From CAWAQA01 sp963784065 (lineage in GTDB: Bacteria; Acidobacteriota; Vicinamibacteria; Vicinamibacterales; UBA2999): a DNA stretch of 64,000 nt. Location of the stretch: contig CAWAQA010000006.1 of assembly GCA_963784065.1 (NCBI GenBank), positions 124,001 through 188,000 on the forward strand, read 5' to 3'. A model generated the notes under the pieces. That model was not told the DNA's origin and searched no databases. It saw nothing but the letters and a program-made list of their open reading frames with translations. The position numbers and the translations under genes were made by a program. Shown here piece by piece: positions 60,501-64,000 of this stretch (positions within the stretch are counted from its first letter, which is position 1; each line of letters opens with the position of its first letter).

Positions 60501-60766
60501 TCGGCGGCGGTGACGGCAGCGAGTTCCGCGCGCCGATCTCGATCGCGACGATCGGCGGCCTGATCACGTCAACGCTGCTGACGCTGGTGGTGGTGCCGGT
60601 CGCCTACATGCTGCTCGAGCGTGCGGTGGAGCGGGTGAAGGCGTTCCGCAGCCAGCCGCTGCCACCACGCCTTCGTGTCGCCGCGCGCGTGACAACGGTG
60701 CTCATCGTCCTCGCGTTGATCGGCGCGTTCGCCTCCGTGGCCGGGGCATTCGCCCAGACGCCGTAG
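57585..60766 (+). CDS. RND (HAE1/AcrB-type) multidrug efflux permease (frame breaks near 58345 and 59985)
   Basis: About 1060 residues, 12 TM helices. Opens MWISDISIKRPVFATMFIMS. The proton relay Asp pair is in LVIGILIDDAVVVRENIYRH, and the TM10 Lys in LMGLVTKNAILLVDYTNHLR. Porter-domain segments VDLPPGTSFDESVARV and PEVVARVNRDLAADLGFSVG are standard. Homologues end near RAVERVKAF; here a further hydrophobic stretch, TTVLIVLALIGAFASVAGAF with AQTP, follows and looks like the signal peptide of a channel protein. Confidence 0.92.
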
Positions 60767-60830
60767 CCTGCGGCCGGGCCGATCACCATCGATCGGGCGC
60801 TCGACATGATCACGGCGACCGAGTGCGACG
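60767..60830 (+). pseudogene. Possible remnant of a TolC-family channel N-terminus
   Basis: Directly after the TAG of the RND gene the same frame reads PAAGPITIDRALDMITATE, which resembles the first residues of mature TolC-type proteins. Combined with the signal-peptide-like end of the RND gene it suggests an adjoining tolC whose remainder has been lost; the sequence then turns into an inverted repeat. Weakly supported. Confidence 0.3.
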
Positions 60831-60862
60831 ACGCGCGGCGACAGCCACTCTCTTCGGGCTAC

Positions 60863-60959
60863 GGAGGCAGAGAGACACAGAGACACAGAGACACAGAGAA
60901 GCAAAACCGTTAAGTTAAGGATCAGAGAAAATGTTCTCTGTGCCTCTGTGTCTCTGTGG
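60863..60959. repeat. Periodic inverted repeat, AGAGACAC (8-base) unit
   Basis: Left arm 60863-60899 has AGAGACAC three times; right arm 60935-60959 has CTCTGTGCCTCTGTGTCTCT. The AT-rich centre (60900-60930) is the only plausible promoter place before the next gene. Confidence 0.85.
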
Positions 60960-60967
60960 TTCGTCTC

Positions 60968-62457
60968 ATGCCTGACTTGCCCGACATCGTCCGCGGCGCC
61001 ACGTTCGACGACTTCCTCTTCACGCCCCAGTACAGCGTCATCGAGCGCCGCGATCCGGCGGCGATCGACCTGACGTCGCGTTTCTCCGAGCATCTCACGC
61101 TGAAGCGGCCGATCGTCTCGGCCAACATGGACACGGTCACGCGCGCCGACATGGCGATCGCGGTCGCCGAGGAAGGCGGGATCGGGATCATCGACCGCGG
61201 GTTTCGCAGCGGCGAGATCGAGCCGCAGGTGCGCGAGGTCTCGGTGGTCAAGCGCCAGCAGCACGGCATCATCAACGACCCTTACACCATCACGCCGTCG
61301 GCAACCCTGGCCGAGGCGGCGGCGCAGATGCGGCGCACCGGCGTCGGCACGCTGGTCGTCGTGGACGGCAGCCGCGCCGTGCAGGGCCTGCTGACCACAC
61401 GCGACCTGCGGTTCGCGAGCACGGCCAACGGCACCGTCGCTGCGCGGATGACACCACGCGAGCGGCTGGTGACGCACACCGGGATCCCGGATCTGGCGAC
61501 GGCGGAAGAGCTGATGCGGACCCACAAGATCAAGAAGCTGCCGCTCGCTGACGGCCAGCGGCGCCCTCCTGGGCCTGATTACCGCGCGAGGATCTCATCA
61601 CCCAGCGCAAGCTTCCGTTCGCGACGCGCGACGGCCAGGGACGCTTGCGGGTGGGGGCGGCGATCGGCGCGAAGGGTGATTACCTCGAGCGCGCGGCGGA
61701 CCTGATCCGCGCCGGGGTGGACGCGATCGTCATCGACATCGCGCACGGCCATTCGGTGATCATGGCGCGCGCCATCGACGCCTTCCGCAGGCGCTTCGCG
61801 GACACCGAGCTCATCGCCGGCAACGTGGCCACGGCGGAGGGCGTCCGCTTCCTCGCCGAGCGCGGTGTCAACGGCATCAAGGTGGGCATCGGGCCGGGCG
61901 GGGGGTGCACGACGCGGCTCAACACGAACTTCGGCGTGCCGCAGGTGCAGGCGCTCGTCGAGTGCAGGCGGGAGGCCGCCGGGCGCGTGCCCCTCATCGC
62001 CGATGGCGGCGTGAAGCGCCACGGCGCATTCGTGCAGGCGCTGCTCTTCGGCGGCGATACGGTCATGCTCGGCAGCGCGCTCGCCGGCACGACCGAGACG
62101 CCCGGTGACGTCGTGCAGAAGCCGGTCGTCGTACCCGAGTCGAACAAGACCGTCCGCGTGCCGTTCAAGGTGTTCCGCGGGATGGCCTCGCTCCAGGCGA
62201 TCGTGGACCGCCTCGACGTCGAGGACGCCGACGCCGCTGACGTCGAGGCGCTCGGCGCGGAAGGGATGGAGATCAGCGTTCCCGCGCGCGGCTCGGTGCG
62301 TCCCATCCTGCGCGACATGCTGAAGCACCTCTGCTCCGCCATCAGCTACGGCGGCGCGAGCAGTCTGCCCGAACTGCAGGAGATGTTCAGGAAGGAGCCG
62401 GAGCGCTACGTCATCCGGCTGACGGAGCCCTCGCGGCGCGAGTCGTTCGATCGGTAG
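60968..62457 (+). CDS. IMP dehydrogenase / GMP reductase-family protein with CBS domains (frame breaks near 61557 and 61590)
   Basis: About 496 residues. TIM barrel opening FDDFLFTPQYSVIERRDPAA, PIVSANMDTVTRADMAIAVA, an inserted CBS pair (residues about 95-215), VDAIVIDIAHGHSVIMARAI, catalytic loop GIGPGGGCTTRLNTNFGVPQ and flap FRGMASLQAIVDR. The Cys is kept but the loop differs from the usual SIC form, and the ALVECRREA segment has a Glu as in GMP reductases. It could be guaB or a GuaB1-like GMP reductase. Start ATG 60968 lacks a Shine-Dalgarno. Confidence 0.85.
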
Positions 62458-62476
62458 GACAGCCACTCATCACGAA

Positions 62477-62545
62477 CCACCGAGACTCGGACACAGAGGA
62501 AAGCCTTTCAGGTACCCGATCAGTCTCTGTGCCTCTGTGGCGCGT
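62477..62545. repeat. Periodic inverted repeat, ACAGAGNN unit
   Basis: Left arm CCACCGAGACTCGGACACAG with AGG, right arm AGTCTCTGTGCCTCTGTGG. Between the convergent stops of the IMPDH-family and M28 genes. Confidence 0.75.
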
Positions 62546-62565
62546 TGGAGCGGAGGATGCTCCTT

Positions 62566-64000
62566 TCAACGACGCGCGGCGGACGTCTTGTCCCGAATCG
62601 CCTTGAACTCCGACCCCTGTTCCCACTCGGGCCAGCGGCGCGAGTTCGCCATGTCGCGGCCGATGGTATAGAGCAACTCGGTGTCCTGCGCCGCTCCGCT
62701 GAGATCCCACTCAGGGCTCCACTCATCGCCCGGCTGGTGATAGCGCCGTTCGTTGTACTCGGCGCTCGCGGCCTTGCCGGCGGCGACGCCGCCCTCTCTC
62801 CAGGTCCTCGCCGCTGCGGAACGAGATGGCTGGCACGCCGACCTTGGCGAACGGGAAATGGTCCGACCGGAAGAACGAGCCCGCCTCGGGGCGCGGGTCG
62901 GGCGAGAACTCGCGCGCCTTTCACACGTGCCGCCATCGCCAGGTCCCGTTGCAGGCTGATCTTCCCCTCGCCGGCAATCGCGACGTCGTTTGACGGCCCC
63001 CACGTGCTGCCGCCATCCATGTTGTAGACCGCCGCCGTCTTCTCGAGCGGATAGAGCGGCTGCTGCGCGTAGTACTCCGACCCGAGCAACCCCTTCTCTT
63101 CCGCCGTCAGCGCGAGGAAGACGGCGGAGCGTTCGCCCGGCGGCGCGGCGGCCCAGAGGCGCGCGATCTCGAGCAGCGAGGCGATCCCGAGCGCGTTGTC
63201 CCGCGCGCCGTTGTAAATGCGGTCGCCGCCTTCGTCGGGAGCGCCGACGCCGAGGTGATCCCAGTGTGCCGTGTAGATCACCGTCTCATCCGGCCGGCTG
63301 CGGCCGGCCACGCGGCCGACGACGTTCTTCGATACCACGCGCGCCTGCGTCACCGTGTAGTCGAGCGAGAACGATAGCGTCAGCAAGCGTCACCGGCTTG
63401 AAGTCGTCGCGCTGCGCCTTCTTCTTCTCGGCGGCGAAGTCGAGCCCGGCGCTCTTGAAGAGCTCCACGGCGACGTCCCGCTGGATCCATCCTTCGACGG
63501 CGGGGTGGACGGCCGCCGGATCCGGCCTGACGATGTCGATCATCGTCGCCGTGTTCGAGTTCTTCACCGTGGCCCAGCCGTACGAGGCGGGCGCCGTCTC
63601 GTGAATGACGAGCATCCCGAGCGCGCCGCGGCGGGCCGCCTCCTCGAACTTGTAGGTCCACCGGCCGTAGTAGGTCATCGCCTTGCCGTCGAACCGGCCC
63701 CCGAGATCGGCCTCGAAATCGGGATCGTTGATGAGCACCAGCGCGATCGCGCCGCGCAGATCAATCCCCTTGAAGTCGTCCCACTTCCGCTCGGGCGCCG
63801 ACACGCCGAACCCGACGAAGACGAGCGGCGCCGCGGTGACGGTGACCCGCGCCGTGGGCAGATGCGTTGCGCGAATGGCGATGTCGTCGCCCTGCCGCAG
63901 CGGGCGGTTCGTTCCACCGGCCGTGACGCTCGCAGTGATCGGCCCGGCGTCGGATTGCGCCAGCGGAACGTCCTGCGTCCAGGCGCGCCCGCCACGTCCG
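62566..64000 (-). CDS. M28-family zinc aminopeptidase with PA domain, N-terminus off the window (frame breaks)
   Basis: At least 470 residues, C-terminal end at 62566. A protease-associated insert comes first (IALVLINDPDFEADLGGRFD, AARRGALGMLVIHETAPASY), then the M28 catalytic core: TAHWDHLGVG, NGARDNALGIASLLEIAR, ALTAEEKGLLGSEYYA and SDHFPFAKVGVPAISFRSGE supply the zinc ligands and catalytic Glu. Breaks lie near 63385, 62920 and 62810. Probably exported; the signal sequence is beyond the window. Digests peptides in the periplasm or outside the cell. Confidence 0.88.

Noticed and set aside
57585..60766. Two or three separate RND genes
   Set aside because: The pieces cover successive parts of one AcrB-type protein with one-base frame changes between them.

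Overview
The window is GC-rich, diderm bacterial chromosome. It most resembles Acidobacteriota, and possibly Vicinamibacteria-type; that placement rests on gene content and no phylogeny was run. The markers are a VWFA protein of the type seen in Acidobacteria, a huge TonB-dependent receptor with an N-terminal carboxypeptidase-regulatory domain, a CBM9/DUF5916 outer-membrane protein, a DUF6152 protein, lipid A and BamA genes, and menaquinone synthesis by the futalosine route. I saw no tRNA, rRNA, CRISPR array, transposase, integrase or phage gene.

Layout. 1-11255 (minus strand) is an exported/outer-membrane region: secreted HpcH-type aldolase, NHL propeller, a regulatory-domain/CxxCH/propeller protein, TonB receptor, small exported proteins, a receptor remnant and a DUF5916 protein. 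11309-14765 holds etfB-etfA-etfQO. 14923-20259 is the fatty-acid/phospholipid operon yceD-rpmF-plsX-fabD-fabG-acpP-fabF. 20301-24954 is tonB-like, a 26-codon ORF, miaA, hfq, deoB, dgt. 24965-30937 is menaquinone synthesis: MqnE-like, mqnA, mqnC, aminofutalosine deaminase, UbiA-type prenyltransferase, menG. 30999-37858 is envelope assembly: bamA, ompH, a fused fabZ-lpxA, lpxI, Gfo/Idh oxidoreductase. clpC and a bactofilin-like membrane protein follow. Everything from 1 to 42351 is on the minus strand. 42584-43475 is an isolated plus-strand dehydrogenase. 43614-52891 (minus) holds an ECF sigma factor, lolD-lolC/E, lysS, nusB, ribH, an enoyl-CoA hydratase, small membrane proteins and the VWFA protein. 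52943-62457 (plus) holds a spermidine-synthase-like membrane protein, a TetR-MFP-RND efflux operon and an IMPDH/GMPR-family enzyme. A partial M28 peptidase closes the window.

Two window-wide properties matter to any user. First, about 45 single-base frame breaks interrupt otherwise intact and often essential genes (bamA, lysS, menG, miaA, fabZ, nusB). Those I checked base by base are mostly one extra base in a short G/C run, so I treat them as sequence errors and give full gene spans. Second, at least fourteen intergenic gaps carry a distinctive element: a 7- or 8-base unit repeated two to seven times, usually followed by the same unit inverted, with a different unit at different loci. These elements run into the 3' ends of three genes, appear to supply a Shine-Dalgarno sequence for lolD, and flank two genes. 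They are the best candidate for an undescribed system here. Other points of note are a FabZ-LpxA fusion, an MqnE homologue lacking the radical-SAM cysteines inside the menaquinone cluster, and a possible TolC-family remnant after the RND pump.
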